NCBI RefSeq assembly: GCF_018780565.1
Contig: NZ_JADMJN010000011.1
Location: 1 to 64,000, forward strand
Reading direction: 5' to 3'
DNA: 64,000 bases
Source of the DNA: Rhodoferax sp.
Lineage (GTDB): Bacteria; Pseudomonadota; Gammaproteobacteria; Burkholderiales; Burkholderiaceae_C
Shown: piece by piece, positions 20,041 to 26,594 of the stretch
Layout: every line of letters begins with the position of its first letter
Position numbering within the stretch: position 1 is the first letter of the stretch
Notes under the pieces: model-generated
What the model was told of the DNA's origin: nothing
The model's database searches: none
Seen by the model: the letters and a program-made list of their open reading frames with translations, nothing else
Program-made: the position numbers and the translations under genes

Positions 20041-20119
20041 GCAGGGTTTGGGGCACTGGCCCCCGCCTCATACTGTCAAATGCCCAGAAATCGGCGGGGA
20101 CCAATGCCCCAAACCCTGC
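20041..20119. repeat. 27-bp long-arm inverted repeat
   Basis: Arms 20041-20067 and 20093-20119 match over 27 positions with two transitions and a 25-base loop; 14 bases (20042-20055 and 20105-20118) are perfect. Both transitions become G-U pairs in a minus-strand RNA, so that RNA would be fully paired. It lies 50 bases after tupA in the gene-poor stretch 19991-20672. Beyond this hairpin, a tiny possible gene and a LexA-like box, I see nothing else in that stretch. Confidence 0.65.
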
Positions 20120-20341
20120 GGGCCACCTGGCGTAGATGTCGACTGAAAATTGAGCGCGGCAGGTGCCGCCTATGCGGCGAGAGCGGTCTGTCAACCAACG
20201 CTCTCAACTGCAAGAAATTGCTTATTGGGGTCTAGAATTGCTCGAAGACAGTCTGCGGGGTTTGTCGGATTTTTTATACCTGTATAAATCTCAGGCAAAA
20301 CCACCGCAAGCAAGGCTGCAAGCCATTCTTAGGAGGAAATG

Positions 20342-20416
20342 ATGTCCAGATTATCCCGCAGCGCCCAGAATATCCTGCAAGTTTTGCGGTCTAAATTACG
20401 GTCGATCGACGTATAG
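20342..20416 (+). CDS. possible 24-residue peptide gene
   Basis: A very short reading frame (MSRLSRSAQNILQVLRSK and six more residues) preceded by AGGAGG five bases before the ATG, an unusually strong ribosome site for non-coding DNA. A second ATG lies one codon upstream. The peptide is basic and would form an amphipathic helix. It has no family that I recognise. It could be a real small protein, a leader, or the remnant of a larger gene such as the missing integrase. Low confidence. Confidence 0.25.
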   Translation: MSRLSRSAQNILQVLRSKLRSIDV

Positions 20417-20438
20417 AACAGTGGCGCTAGCACACATA

Positions 20439-20454
20439 CTGGGTATTTATACAG
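20439..20454. promoter_or_regulatory. LexA-like (SOS) box
   Basis: CTGGGTATTTATACAG has the CTG-N10-CAG spacing and AT-rich centre of proteobacterial LexA boxes. It lies 180 bases before the first cassette boundary, the place where an integron integrase promoter normally sits. Confidence 0.45.
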
Positions 20455-20618
20455 CGACGATTTTCTGGTAGCGTGCGTAGCTGCGACACAGCGCACGGAC
20501 AAAAGCGAGCTTTTGACACGGACGAAGTGACACAGCTACGTAGGCTGTTGACCAAAAAAGGGACGGTTTTGAATAGGCAGAATACGCGCCAAGAGGTGTT
20601 GCGATCCGCGACAGACCG

Positions 20619-20672
20619 AGTCAACCGTACGGACACCCGCTACGCGTGTGCCGCACATTTTCGACGTTATCC
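20619..20672 (+). other. first attC- or attI-like site
   Basis: A degenerate R''-like AGTCAAC (20619-20625), arms CGGACAC and GTGTGCCG in the middle, and a degenerate R'-like GTTATCC (20666-20672). It lies directly before the first cassette gene, so it may be the attI end or a worn attC. Confidence 0.45.
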
Positions 20673-20897
20673 ATGACCAAGCTCAACGCATCTTCAACTC
20701 CGCCATCGCGATTCGTGGTGGTCGGTGCGTGGGTTGGCGGATTCGCTGCTGCAGGCGGCTTGGTCGCGATGATCCTCATTGCCCTCGACAAGGTCAGTGG
20801 CGGGCATGGCCTCGACACATATCGAACCAAGTGGATGGTTGAAGACAATTGGATCGGCTTTCTTGTCTTTGTCGTCGTGACCATCGGGCGGCAATAA
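20673..20897 (+). CDS. cassette 1: small membrane protein, unknown
   Basis: A 74-residue protein beginning immediately at the recombination core. Two hydrophobic helices are visible (about residues 13-37 and 58-72) with a short polar linker. No family recognised. It lacks a good ribosome site, as many cassette genes do. Function unknown. Confidence 0.6.
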   Translation: MTKLNASSTPPSRFVVVGAWVGGFAAAGGLVAMILIALDKVSGGHGLDTYRTKWMVEDNWIGFLVFVVVTIGRQ

Positions 20898-20971
20898 TCG
20901 GGTGGTTTCAGCGGCGGCGCGAGCAGCGCGAAATTCAACAGCTTGAAACCAAGTATTCAGCGGGGCATCAT

Positions 20972-21073
20972 GGATAACAGGTTAATCGATTGGACCACCA
21001 ACGGCGGCCAATGGCACCGCCATTCTTCGGTCAGCAGTGCGCCGTTGCCGTCCAATCATCGCCAACGTTAGAC
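20972..21073 (+). other. attC site, 102 bp
   Basis: R'' GGATAAC (20972-20978), R' GTTAGAC (21067-21073). Between them GATTGGACCACCAACGGC and GCCGTTGCCGTCCAATC form a long imperfect stem with unpaired bases on one arm. Confidence 0.8.
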
Positions 21074-21076
21074 CTC

Positions 21077-21424
21077 ATGAAAGTCCCCGCGCTCCGGATC
21101 GAAGTCAACGGCGAGTTGGTCGCAGTCGCCGGTGCTCCAGACCTTTCCATGCTTTCGGGCCAAGTGGCGTTCGGCGCCGCCGGTCCCAATAGCATCATCG
21201 ATACATCCAGCATCGTGTTCAACGTCATGGGCCTGGCACTCAACGGGACGCAGCCCCGACAGCTCACGTGGGCGAATGGGCTTGAACTAAAAGTCGGTGA
21301 CAGAGTGACTTTTGAGATCGTCGAGGTGTCCGACCCTAGTCCCCCTGGAAAAGTGTTGGCGACACCGTCGTCAGCAGAACTCGCGCGGGAAGCGGCGAAG
21401 CAAAAGCGTGGTGGATCACAATGA
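21077..21424 (+). CDS. cassette 2: hypothetical protein
   Basis: A 115-residue protein starting 4 bases after the R' core. It looks cytoplasmic and beta-rich (LRIEVNGELVAVAGAP, LKVGDRVTFEIVEV) with a charged C-terminal tail (AREAAKQKRGGSQ). No family recognised. An in-frame start at 20990 would read through the attC site and is rejected. Confidence 0.65.
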   Translation: MKVPALRIEVNGELVAVAGAPDLSMLSGQVAFGAAGPNSIIDTSSIVFNVMGLALNGTQPRQLTWANGLELKVGDRVTFEIVEVSDPSPPGKVLATPSSAELAREAAKQKRGGSQ

Positions 21425-21431
21425 CACTGAG

Positions 21432-21518
21432 GTCTAACGGGTCGGCCCACGCGGACACACAACATCAAGTTGTCGCTTCGCGACGTGTGTTGCGTGCCGG
21501 TGGCCTCCAACGTTAAAC
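21432..21518 (+). other. attC site, 87 bp
   Basis: R'' GTCTAAC (21432-21438) and R' GTTAAAC (21512-21518), both perfect consensus. The body pairs CCACGCGGACACACAAC with GACGTGTGTTGCGTG, leaving extrahelical bases. This is the clearest site of the array. Confidence 0.9.
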
Positions 21519-21887
21519 ATGGCCCACGCCGCTCCCACGTTCCCGTTCTTCGTATCTACTGAGGAGCGCGCTCTCAGCTCCGAAGAGCAGGAAGTTCTCG
21601 CGGTTCTCATTGACCGGGAGGCGTTCGAGCTGGCCTCCTCGGCGAGGCCTCTGCGTGTGGTTGGGCGTTGTGGCTGCGGCCAATGTCCCACAGTGTTCTT
21701 TCAACCTCCTCGCGTCGGGGAGAACGAACGCGAAGTCTGTTCGTACTCTGGAAAGGACGCGAGCGGAGGAATTGTTGGGGTGCTGCTGTGGGAAAAGGGC
21801 GGATGTCCGTCGCAGCTTGAGTTCTACTCTGTCGACGGTCACGACCCCTGGTCACTCCCGCTGCCTAGCACTCTGGAGCGCTTCTGA
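21519..21887 (+). CDS. cassette 3: hypothetical protein with a Cys cluster
   Basis: A 122-residue protein whose ATG abuts the attC core. The middle carries GRCGCGQCPTVFF, three closely spaced Cys that could bind a metal, followed by a beta-rich half (GIVGVLLWEKGGCPSQLEFYSVDG). No family recognised. The array context suggests mobile accessory DNA; the function is unknown. Confidence 0.65.
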   Translation: MAHAAPTFPFFVSTEERALSSEEQEVLAVLIDREAFELASSARPLRVVGRCGCGQCPTVFFQPPRVGENEREVCSYSGKDASGGIVGVLLWEKGGCPSQLEFYSVDGHDPWSLPLPSTLERF

Positions 21888-21894
21888 AGGCCAT

Positions 21895-21981
21895 GTTTAA
21901 CATGTCAATCGACACGGACCCACAACAGCAGGAGGCGGCTTCGCCGCAAGTTTTGGTGGTCCGGTCATCTTTACGTTGGGT
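21895..21981 (+). other. attC site, 87 bp
   Basis: R'' GTTTAAC (21895-21901) and R' GTTGGGT (21975-21981), both consensus. The body pairs GGACCCA with TGGTGGTCC around a GGCGGCTTCGCCG hairpin loop. Confidence 0.85.
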
Positions 21982-21987
21982 GTCTCA

Positions 21988-22263
21988 ATGAACGACTCCT
22001 CCGCTGTTCTCGCAATTGAGCTTGGCCCTGAGTGGGATGACGGTCTACTCTCAAAGCTTCGCATTGCGGTTACGCAAGCCGGAGGAACGATGAAAGAACT
22101 TTCGTGGGGTGTTGGCGGCTCTCAAGAAGTGACCACATATCAAATTCAACTCCCAGGTGGGTCAATTGAGGTCAAAGCGGAAACATACATGGGGCTTGTT
22201 ATTCGAGGTCCCTCTGTGCTTGTCCAACAATTGGCTGCTGCAGCAAAGGCTTCAACCAACTAA
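21988..22263 (+). CDS. cassette 4: hypothetical protein
   Basis: A 91-residue acidic protein, predicted cytoplasmic, with an alternating strand/helix pattern (AVLAIELGPEWDDGLLSKLRI, then TTYQIQLPGGSIEVKAETY). The ATG at 21988 is preferred; a TTG at 21976 lies inside the recombination core. No family recognised. Confidence 0.65.
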   Translation: MNDSSAVLAIELGPEWDDGLLSKLRIAVTQAGGTMKELSWGVGGSQEVTTYQIQLPGGSIEVKAETYMGLVIRGPSVLVQQLAAAAKASTN

Positions 22264-22332
22264 TCCACCTTGGTTCCCTTCCATGCTTATGTCGTTGTCC
22301 CGCTCGTTGGCTATACCTCTATCCGTAAAGAC

Positions 22333-22420
22333 GCCCAACCCTGCGGTCGACCCCGTTCGCTTCGCTCTCTGGACGCTGCGCGATGAAGCTGCACAGCGCC
22401 GGTCACCTTGAACGTTAAAT
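22333..22420 (+). other. attC site, 88 bp
   Basis: R'' GCCCAAC (22333-22339) and R' GTTAAAT (22414-22420), both consensus. The body includes CGCTTCGCTCTCTGGACGCTGC-like pairing segments that are less regular than in the neighbours. Confidence 0.75.
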
Positions 22421-22427
22421 TGCACTC

Positions 22428-22643
22428 ATGGTTGTAGATGCCATCAAGGTCTTGGGGTTGCTGTTTAGCGGACCCATTTTTGCGTTTGTCGTGTTGGCCG
22501 TGGGTTGCGCTGCACCTTGGCAATTGCTAGGCGTCTGGTGTGGACACAACGCGGTGCTTTCACTTGTTGTCTTATCGGTAGCTGGTTGGCTTGTAGCCGC
22601 TGTGGCTGTAGCAGTCATCGCGGGACGAAGGAGAACCAAATGA
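22428..22643 (+). CDS. cassette 5: small membrane protein, unknown
   Basis: A 71-residue protein with two strongly hydrophobic helices (about residues 5-28 and 43-65) and a basic C-terminal tail (GRRRTK). No family recognised. A tail of about 78 bases precedes the next attC. A second tiny frame (start 22640) overlaps the stop and runs into attC; it is not counted as a gene. Confidence 0.6.
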   Translation: MVVDAIKVLGLLFSGPIFAFVVLAVGCAAPWQLLGVWCGHNAVLSLVVLSVAGWLVAAVAVAVIAGRRRTK

Positions 22644-22721
22644 ATTTTTTCAAAATGAACGCATTTGCAACTGTGCGTATTTGGGCGTGTAGTTCATCCG
22701 CGCCATGTGGGCACGCAAGCA

Positions 22722-22781
22722 ATTTAACGGGTCGGCCCAGCGGCGACGGCCTGCGGCCTCGCCTGGCCTAAAACGTTAGCC
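22722..22781 (+). other. attC site, 60 bp (classic 59-be size)
   Basis: R'' ATTTAAC (22722-22728), R' GTTAGCC (22775-22781, slightly off consensus). The arms GGCCCAGCGGCGA and TCGCCTGGCC pair well. Confidence 0.85.
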
Positions 22782-22786
22782 AGCAT

Positions 22787-23248
22787 ATGTCCTTGCCATC
22801 GCTCTCACACATGGGGATTGGTCTGGCCCTTTCGGTCAGTCTTCACGTTGCTGCAGCAATCCCTCGACTGGTTGAGAAGAAAACAACCGCTTCAGGCCCC
22901 ACCATCATTGCTTTTGCACCGTCTGAGGTTGAAGGACAAATGGATGATGGGTCAATTGAAGGCGTCGCACATACGCAGTACGCGATGCAAGACACGGCCA
23001 AATGCCTGAGCCCTAAGAAAGTCACGTTTCAATTCTGGTTCGCGGATCGCTTGGTAGTCCGCAGTGGAAACAAGACCACGACATTTGAAGTTGGGAAGTT
23101 GGGGCAAGGTTTTGGGGCAATCCTTATCGAGCCTGGCCGCCCGCCTAAGGTCGTGTACAGCACGGATGGCCCCTCCACCTTGCAGTTTCTATTGCCACAA
23201 GCTGCGTTCGAGCTTTGGCACGCCAAAGGATGTAAAGATGGCGGCTAA
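22787..23248 (+). CDS. cassette 6: exported hypothetical protein
   Basis: A 153-residue protein with an N-terminal hydrophobic stretch (IGLALSVSLHVAAAI) that reads as a signal peptide or anchor, then a beta-rich domain (VTFQFWFADRLVVRSGNKTT, GAILIEPGRPPKVVYST). Two Cys (TAKCLSP and AKGCKDGG) could form a disulfide. Starts 5 bases after the attC core. No family recognised. Confidence 0.65.
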   Translation: MSLPSLSHMGIGLALSVSLHVAAAIPRLVEKKTTASGPTIIAFAPSEVEGQMDDGSIEGVAHTQYAMQDTAKCLSPKKVTFQFWFADRLVVRSGNKTTTFEVGKLGQGFGAILIEPGRPPKVVYSTDGPSTLQFLLPQAAFELWHAKGCKDGG

Positions 23249-23344
23249 CAGGTTCGTGGATTGGGCCCACAACGGCAGGAAGCGCTTCTGCCATTCTTCA
23301 CAACTGAGTGCGCCGTTTCGGTCCATTTGAGACCAACGTTAGGC
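23243..23344 (+). other. attC site, 102 bp
   Basis: R'' near GGCTAAC (23243-23249, overlapping the cassette 6 stop), R' GTTAGGC (23338-23344). The body resembles the 102-bp site at 20972: GGATTGGGCCCACAACGGC near the left and GCGCCGTTTCGGTCCATTTGA-like bases near the right. Confidence 0.8.
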
Positions 23345-23348
23345 AACG

Positions 23349-23792
23349 ATGCGAAGACAAGCCTTCTTTCTCGGTGCGATGTTTGTTGGTGCACTTGTGA
23401 ACGCTCAGCCCGTTCTCAATCCTGTCGGTTCCGGCATAGGCCAGATTTCTATAGGCATGAACAGGTCGACGTTGGAAACAATACTGGGTCAGAAGCTGGA
23501 GATCCAATTTGCTGGAAATCGCAGAGGTGGTGTCACCATCTCTGAGCCATCAGCGCTTGCAACTCTGAGAGCCGAGAAGCTCTATGGGAGCGAGGTTGAA
23601 GGCATCGATTTGTTCTTCGTTGAAGACAAGGGCGAGCTTTCTCTGGAGATGTTTTCTATCGCCGTGCCATGTGACGCAGTTTCGGCGCTTCGCGTGCGTT
23701 TGTCTCAGCAAGCGAAGGCTGGCGCCGTCAGCGCATATGCTTGGGGCGCTGAAGCAAAGCCGGCATGCCGAGTGTGGATGCGGCATGCATAA
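23349..23792 (+). CDS. cassette 7: exported hypothetical protein
   Basis: A 147-residue protein with a signal peptide (MRRQAFFLGAMFVGALVNAQ) and a mixed domain (GQISIGMNRSTLETILGQKL). The GMNRSTLETILG segment is reminiscent of small periplasmic lipoprotein-like folds that begin with a G(M)...VxxxLG helix, but I cannot name a family. Two Cys near the end (VPCDAV and PACRVW) may form a disulfide. Confidence 0.65.
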   Translation: MRRQAFFLGAMFVGALVNAQPVLNPVGSGIGQISIGMNRSTLETILGQKLEIQFAGNRRGGVTISEPSALATLRAEKLYGSEVEGIDLFFVEDKGELSLEMFSIAVPCDAVSALRVRLSQQAKAGAVSAYAWGAEAKPACRVWMRHA

Positions 23793-23854
23793 ATTCATTG
23801 CAAGAGCAGCCGCTTTGCCCAATCGGGTAGGCAGCGGCTTCTAACCGTCACCCC

Positions 23855-23894
23855 CCAAACCACCCACCGTGCGGATCCGCAGTGGGCGGTTTGG
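23855..23894. repeat. nested palindrome after cassette 7
   Basis: The arms CCAAACCACCCAC (23855-23867) and GTGGGCGGTTTGG (23882-23894) pair with one mismatch around the perfect palindrome TGCGGATCCGCA (23870-23881). It follows an R''-like TTCTAAC at 23839-23845, where an attC body would be expected, but no matching R' follows before 23984. The stretch 23793-24108 holds no gene that I can support. Confidence 0.55.
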
Positions 23895-23983
23895 CGCATT
23901 TTGAATGACTGCAATCTGGAAATCTGTATGACCGGTATGGGCCTGCTAGAGGCGAGCCGTTTTCTCCGGACCGCTCACTCAAA

Positions 23984-24102
23984 ATTTAACGTCAGCTTTG
24001 AATCGAAACCTAGACCTGGCACGCGGCGATAGCAGCCCTTAGAGGGCGTGGCCCCGTGGGCTATAGTGCTCCGCAACATATCCCAATACATATTCGTTAG
24101 GT
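23984..24102 (+). other. attC-like site, 119 bp
   Basis: R'' ATTTAAC (23984-23990) and R' GTTAGGT (24096-24102), both consensus. The body is longer and less symmetric than in the other sites; GGCACGCGG and the GCCCTTAGAGGGC hairpin are its main structures. Confidence 0.65.
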
Positions 24103-24108
24103 TTGCGT

Positions 24109-24891
24109 ATGGTGCGTCTTGTAATCATGACGATGGCTCTTGCCGCTGCGTTGCTTTGCCTAGTGACTATGGACTTAGCATGCTTGCTAGTCGCCTGTCG
24201 AACTGCACCGCGTTTTGAGTGGAACTTGTCTGACCTTTGGTGGAGTCGAGGCACGGTTCAATTGTTAAGCGAGTTTGCACTGCTTGTCGTTATCCCTCTC
24301 TCGATTTTGGCCAGGAAACACATCGAGAGGCCCTTAACGGCCGCTGTAATTGTTGGCTTTGCAAGTAGTGCGCTATCCACAGCGTATGCGTGGCATGCAG
24401 AGGGGGCAAGGTCTGAGTTGAAGATCTTTCACTATGCTTTCCCCTACTTAGTGGCCTGGAGCGTGTACGCATATTGCGTTATCCGTGCGTGGCCCAAAAC
24501 CATTTTAACTTTCCACCCACTTCGCTGGTGCCTAGGTACATTCGCATGCTTCTTTTTCTTTATGTGGGTCAGCGCACCTCGTGGGGGCAACACGCCAATC
24601 CCCGTGGACTTTTTTGCAGTGGCTGAAGAGACCGTGCTTCTGATTCTGGTGCTTTTCCCTGTGTGGCTACCCGCGCCGCTGGGAACCAAATGGCCGACCT
24701 GGTCAAAAAGGATCGGGGCGCTCATGTTTGTGTTTGCAGTGATCTACCCTTTATCGGTCATATTCATGGTTGATTTTCGTTCTGAGGCCAATGCTTGGCT
24801 ACTTTCCGCAGCGTCTGTACTGGTGGGTATTGCCCACGTAACTCTTCGTTCCAGTGGAATGCCTGTGGCCACCACTGAGCTCCGAGCTTAA
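24109..24891 (+). CDS. cassette 8: polytopic membrane protein, unknown
   Basis: A 260-residue protein starting 6 bases after an attC core, with about seven hydrophobic helices (for example residues 5-28, 51-68, 76-93, 108-125, 140-155, 170-190, 205-225). No transporter or enzyme motif recognised. It is large for a cassette gene. No clear attC follows it, so it may be the last cassette before a worn boundary. Confidence 0.65.
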   Translation: MVRLVIMTMALAAALLCLVTMDLACLLVACRTAPRFEWNLSDLWWSRGTVQLLSEFALLVVIPLSILARKHIERPLTAAVIVGFASSALSTAYAWHAEGARSELKIFHYAFPYLVAWSVYAYCVIRAWPKTILTFHPLRWCLGTFACFFFFMWVSAPRGGNTPIPVDFFAVAEETVLLILVLFPVWLPAPLGTKWPTWSKRIGALMFVFAVIYPLSVIFMVDFRSEANAWLLSAASVLVGIAHVTLRSSGMPVATTELRA

Positions 24892-25224
24892 AACTGCGCT
24901 TTCAGTGACCGCTTCGGAGCGGAGCGAAAGTCGGCTTTGGGCCTTCAAGCGCCGGTCAACCTTCTCGAAAGCTGTCGCCCGAAATTGAACATCCGCTCTG
25001 AATGGCTACGTACTTCGCTTCTGCAGCGGGATCTGTGTTGGCCGACTCAGGATGGCGTGGCGCTCAGCGCAGTGAGGTCAAGGAGGAGCCCAAAGGGCGG
25101 GAGACACGAACGGAGTTGAGTGCCACGCCGTCCTGAGTCCAGAAGTGTTCAAGTCTCAACAAGTCTGAAAACCGGTTTTGGAATGACTGCAACGGACTTA
25201 TCGCGTGCTCAAGCAATGTCGAAG
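24892..25224. other. gene-free right boundary of the cassette region
   Basis: No supported gene in 333 bases. It holds a hairpin just after cassette 8 (CCGCTTCGGAGCGG near 24909), a 23-bp imperfect inverted repeat (25044-25066 with 25117-25139, two mismatches, 50-base loop) and the palindrome AAAACCGGTTTT (25168-25179). TTTTGGAATGACTGCAA (25176-25192) nearly repeats TTTTGAATGACTGCAA at 23899-23914. Confidence 0.6.
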
Positions 25225-25608
25225 CTATTCAATCCTTTGCCGCGGCGTAAAGATCGAATAATTGCCATTGGCCTGCGCGACCAGAACTTCGCCCGAGTAA
25301 ACGCGTGATTGCAGATGAGCCACTGTTTTGCCTCTGTTCACAATCTCCGTGGTGCAAGTGATGAGGCCAGAGACCACCGGCTTGAAGTAGCTGATGCTTA
25401 TTTCCACAGTGGCGCAGATTTCGCCTGAGGCCAGCGTGGGGTACAGTGCGGCGCCCATGCCGGTGTCGGCCAGCGCGTAGACCACCGCGCCGTGCACCAC
25501 CCGGTGCGGATTCAAATGGTGTTCGGCGATTGTCAGTGAGCATTTGCTGAAGCCTCTCGACTGTTTTTCAAAGCTCAGGCCAATCAGGTCTGAAAATGGG
25601 TGATGCAT
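25225..25608 (-). CDS. PaaI-type hotdog thioesterase
   Basis: A 127-residue single hotdog domain. The HGAVVYALADTGMGAAL helix carries the His-Gly and Asp of the PaaI active site, and ATVEISISYFKPV forms the following strand. Such enzymes hydrolyse acyl-CoA or aryl-CoA thioesters in the cytoplasm. It is 4 bases from the upstream SDR gene and near an acyl-CoA ligase, suggesting a role in fatty or aromatic acyl-CoA turnover. Confidence 0.85.
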   Translation of the reverse strand: MHHPFSDLIGLSFEKQSRGFSKCSLTIAEHHLNPHRVVHGAVVYALADTGMGAALYPTLASGEICATVEISISYFKPVVSGLITCTTEIVNRGKTVAHLQSRVYSGEVLVAQANGNYSIFTPRQRIE

Positions 25609-25612
25609 GGGG

Positions 25613-26350
25613 CTACACCACCAGTTTCAGGCCGCCGTCAACCACAAAGATTTGTCCGGTGGCGTAGCGTGTTCTCAGCAGGCCCAGCGTGGCTTCCACG
25701 CAGTCGTCGGGCGTGGCTGAGCGTTTGAGTGGTGCCATGGCCTTGACGCCTTCGTGCTGCGCCTGCCAGTCCTTGGTCCAGGGGGTGGCCACCAGGCCGG
25801 GGGCAACGGCATTCACGCGCACGGGCCCACATGATTTGGCCAGCAGCAGCGTCATGTGATTGAGCGCGGCCTTGCTCATGGAATAGGCAATGGAGCTGCC
25901 CACGGGGCGCACACCTGCGATGGAGGTGATGTTGACCACATTGCCGTCGTCGCTTTGCTTGAGGTAGGGCATGGCCGCCTTGGTGAGCATCCAGGTTCCT
26001 TTGACGTTGACCTCAAAGGTGCGGCTGAAGATGTCGTCGGTGAGGGCCTCCAGATCGTGGTGCGGTATGGCGGTGGTCCATCCCGCGTTGTTCACCAGAA
26101 TGTCGAGCTTGCCAAAGCGCTGGAGGGTGGCTGCCAGCAGGTGTTCGCCCGAGGCTTTGTCGCTGATGTCGGCTTGCACATACAGGGCGTTGTCACCCAA
26201 CTCTTTGGCGATGTTCTGTCCGGCCTCCACCGAGGACGCGGAGTTGATGACCACCGAGGCACCCAGCCCGCTGAGGCGCCGGGCAATGGCCTCGCCAATG
26301 CCGCTTGAGGAGCCTGTGACGATGGCAACTTTGCCTGAAAATTCTTTCAT
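25613..26350 (-). CDS. short-chain dehydrogenase/reductase
   Basis: A 245-residue SDR with the NAD(P)-binding TGSSSGIGEAIARRL, the NNAG motif and a catalytic Ser-Tyr-Lys set in SIAYSMSKAALNHM. It reduces or oxidises a hydroxy/keto group; the substrate is not evident, but the thioesterase downstream and divergent acyl-CoA ligase point to acyl metabolism. The start at 26350 has AAGGAGA upstream; a longer frame from 26482 lacks family likeness. Confidence 0.87.
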   Translation of the reverse strand: MKEFSGKVAIVTGSSSGIGEAIARRLSGLGASVVINSASSVEAGQNIAKELGDNALYVQADISDKASGEHLLAATLQRFGKLDILVNNAGWTTAIPHHDLEALTDDIFSRTFEVNVKGTWMLTKAAMPYLKQSDDGNVVNITSIAGVRPVGSSIAYSMSKAALNHMTLLLAKSCGPVRVNAVAPGLVATPWTKDWQAQHEGVKAMAPLKRSATPDDCVEATLGLLRTRYATGQIFVVDGGLKLVV

Positions 26351-26594
26351 TGCTGTCTCCTTGTTGAATGTGCGTATTCTGGTGAATCGGCATGGTCCCC
26401 AGTGTCCCAGAATTTTGGGCCGGATGGGTCTTGGGGTTTGCGCAAGTTTCATGTGCAAATCCTGTGCCTTGTCGAGGGCCATGGCGTCCCGGCGGCGACA
26501 GCAGGCGTCATCCGGTGTATCTTGCCTCCCGTATCCTGTGCTACCGCAAAATTTCCCCCTTACTCATCACCTCACACTGAGAAAGCATTGCCAT

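Larger units (their letters stand above)
20619..24102 (+). mobile_element. integron gene-cassette array without a visible integrase gene
   Basis: Eight short genes in one orientation are separated by attC-like sites. These have R'' cores of the form RYYYAAC, R' cores of the form GTTRRRY and an inverted-repeat body. Genes start 0-10 bases after an R' core and most end close to the next R'' core, which is the typical cassette layout. Base composition is visibly less GC-rich than in the flanking operons and the encoded proteins are unrelated to one another. No tyrosine-recombinase frame is present on either strand between tupA and the first cassette, so this is an integrase-less cluster (CALIN-type) or a decapitated integron. 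Confidence 0.85.

Noticed and set aside
19046..20194. 382-codon minus-strand frame opposite tupA
   Set aside because: Antisense of tupA plus the long hairpin; no likeness to an integrase or any other family.
20280..20294. CTGTATAAATCTCAG as a second LexA box
   Set aside because: The half-sites are 9 bases apart, not the 10 needed for the CTG-N10-CAG form.
22640..22771. 43-codon frame overlapping the cassette 5 stop
   Set aside because: It runs through the attC site, has little sequence of its own and no family likeness; probably the cassette tail.
20000..25200. CRISPR array
   Set aside because: The repeated elements are attC sites of differing length and sequence around genes, not identical short repeats with uniform spacers; no cas gene is present.
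26351..26594. Possible operator CCCAGAATTTTGGG in the SDR/acyl-CoA ligase gap
   Set aside because: Imperfect and short; no regulator gene is adjacent and no second site is seen.
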